The notes beneath the pieces are model-generated. The model had not been told where the DNA came from. It searched no databases and was given only the letters and a program-made list of their open reading frames with translations. A program made the translations under genes and the position numbers. Positions 5,072-6,091 of a stretch of DNA of 6,091 nt are shown here, one piece after another. How positions within the stretch are numbered: the first letter of the stretch is position 1; the number at the start of each line of letters is the position of its first letter. Where the stretch lies: NCBI GenBank assembly GCA_947258895.1, contig CAMYKE010000324.1, positions 1 to 6,091 on the forward strand, written 5' to 3'. Source of the stretch: an uncultured Pseudomonadales bacterium (lineage in GTDB: Bacteria; Pseudomonadota; Gammaproteobacteria; Pseudomonadales; IMCC2047).

Positions 5072-6091
5072 CTAGCCGCGCATGAAAGCATGGAAGCGCG
5101 CCGCGTAGCCGAGCAGTTTATCGGGGGCATGGGCTTTTTTCCAATTCCCGGCGGCATATTTATTAGCCTCCGAGAGGGTCGGGTAAATATGGATCGTGCC
5201 CAACAGTTTGTTGAGGCCGATGCCGTGGCGCCTCGCCGCAATGAATTCGGTGATCAACTCCCCGGCGTGGTAGCCGACTATGGTGGCACCGAGAATCTTG
5301 TCCTTGCCCGGTACCGTCAACACCTTGACGAAGCCATGGCCCTCGCCATCGGCCAGTGCGCGGTCGAGTTCATCGAGCTCGTACCGGGTCACTTCGTATT
5401 CGATGCCCTTTGCCGCGGCGTCGCGCTCGTTGAGACCGACCCGGCCGACCTCCGGGTCGGTAAAGGTCGCCCAGGGGATCACCGAGTAATCAACCTTGAA
5501 CTTGCGAAAGCCGCCAAACAGGCCGTTCACCGCCGCATACCAGGCCTGGTGCGCGGCAGTATGAGTAAACTGGAACGGCCCGGCGATATCGCCCACCGCA
5601 TAGATATTGGGGAAGCGGGTTTGCAAATAGTCGTTCACCTCGATGGTGCCCTTCGCGGCCAACTCGATGCCCAGGTTTTCCAGGCCGAGGTCTTCGGTAT
5701 TGGGCTTGCGGCCGACCGCAATCAGAACCTGGTCGAAACGAATCCGGTCCGCTTCCCCGGCGTGCCCGACATCGAGGTATTTGCCCTCGACGTCGGCGCC
5801 GAAGGCGACCGTTTTGCATTCGGTGCGAACAGCAATGCCTTCGCTGGCAAAGCGCTGTGCCACGAGCTCCGATATCTCGTCGTCCTCGCGCGGCTGCAGC
5901 CGCGCACCGCGCTGCACGATCGTGACCCGCGAGCCGAGTCGGGCAAAACTTTGCGCCAGTTCGCTGCCGATGGGGCCGCCACCGATCACCAGCAGACGCT
6001 GCGGCTGCTCACGCAGTTCCCACACGCTATCCGATGTCAGGTAGCCACTGTCCTGGATACCGGGGATGGGAGGGATAAAGGGCCGTGCGCC
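5072..6091 (-). CDS. FAD/NAD(P)-dependent disulfide oxidoreductase, mercuric-reductase-like (5' end outside window)
   Basis: The last 339 residues are visible; the frame is open to the window edge. It begins GARPFIPPIPGIQDSGYLTS, which normally follows the FAD domain holding the redox-active CxxxxC, so that site is off the window. Seen in visible numbering: the NAD(P)H Rossmann motif VIGGGPIGSE (35-44), AVGRKPNTEDLGLE, the second FAD motif IYAVGDIAG (163-171), PWATFTDPEVGRVG, and the C-terminal interface domain with GTIHIYPTLSEANKYAAG. At the HPTLSE position of lipoamide dehydrogenase the His is Tyr (HIYPTLSE). It ends in HAFMRG without the C-terminal vicinal cysteines of true MerA, so mercury reduction is doubtful. 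Relatives are often called mercuric reductase and sit beside TVP38/TMEM64 membrane proteins. A GTG at 6025 is only an internal codon. The link with arsM suggests metalloid or thiol redox work (inference). Confidence 0.92.
   Translation of the reverse strand, partial: GARPFIPPIPGIQDSGYLTSDSVWELREQPQRLLVIGGGPIGSELAQSFARLGSRVTIVQRGARLQPREDDEISELVAQRFASEGIAVRTECKTVAFGADVEGKYLDVGHAGEADRIRFDQVLIAVGRKPNTEDLGLENLGIELAAKGTIEVNDYLQTRFPNIYAVGDIAGPFQFTHTAAHQAWYAAVNGLFGGFRKFKVDYSVIPWATFTDPEVGRVGLNERDAAAKGIEYEVTRYELDELDRALADGEGHGFVKVLTVPGKDKILGATIVGYHAGELITEFIAARRHGIGLNKLLGTIHIYPTLSEANKYAAGNWKKAHAPDKLLGYAARFHAFMRG

Noticed and set aside
5072..6091. Naming the oxidoreductase merA
   Set aside because: The visible C-terminus lacks the vicinal Cys pair needed to pass Hg(II) to the active site, and the N-terminal half is outside the window.

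Overview
The window reads as chromosomal DNA of a moderately GC-rich gammaproteobacterium; genus not resolvable. The reasons are an ElbB protein of the same length as the E. coli one, a proteobacterial TraR/DksA zinc-finger protein, and a sigma factor / DUF3619-like / DUF3106 operon known from Beta- and Gammaproteobacteria. No tRNA, rRNA, insertion sequence, integrase or CRISPR array was seen.

Left block (minus strand, about 2312 down to 124): first comes a secreted protein built of 11-residue repeats of the type GDRIENRLDxR. After 128 bases follows a tightly packed four-gene operon. It encodes an ECF sigma factor, a single-pass membrane protein that is the likely anti-sigma factor, a small very acidic exported protein (GTG start) and a very basic exported DUF3106 protein. 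Each of the three junctions is an 11-base overlap with a Shine-Dalgarno inside the upstream gene, so the four are probably translationally coupled. Together they look like an envelope-responsive sigma switch whose outer parts have opposite charge. This is the least understood and most interesting part of the window.

Middle (plus strand, 2429-2791): a DksA-like RNA polymerase-binding protein, divergent from the repeat-protein gene across a 116-base spacer that carries a 6-bp inverted repeat. Downstream is a 7-bp perfect hairpin and about 150 bases without a convincing gene.

Right block (minus strand, window edge down to 2942): the 3'-most 1020 bases of an FAD/NAD(P) disulfide-oxidoreductase gene of the mercuric-reductase-like type, then arsM (arsenite methyltransferase with all four conserved cysteines), then elbB, then a rhodanese gene. 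The rhodanese gene is broken: its N-terminus and its catalytic half are both recognisable but lie in different frames, and about 60-70 bases between them are missing. The block reads as an arsenic/thiol-redox detoxification operon whose last member has decayed.
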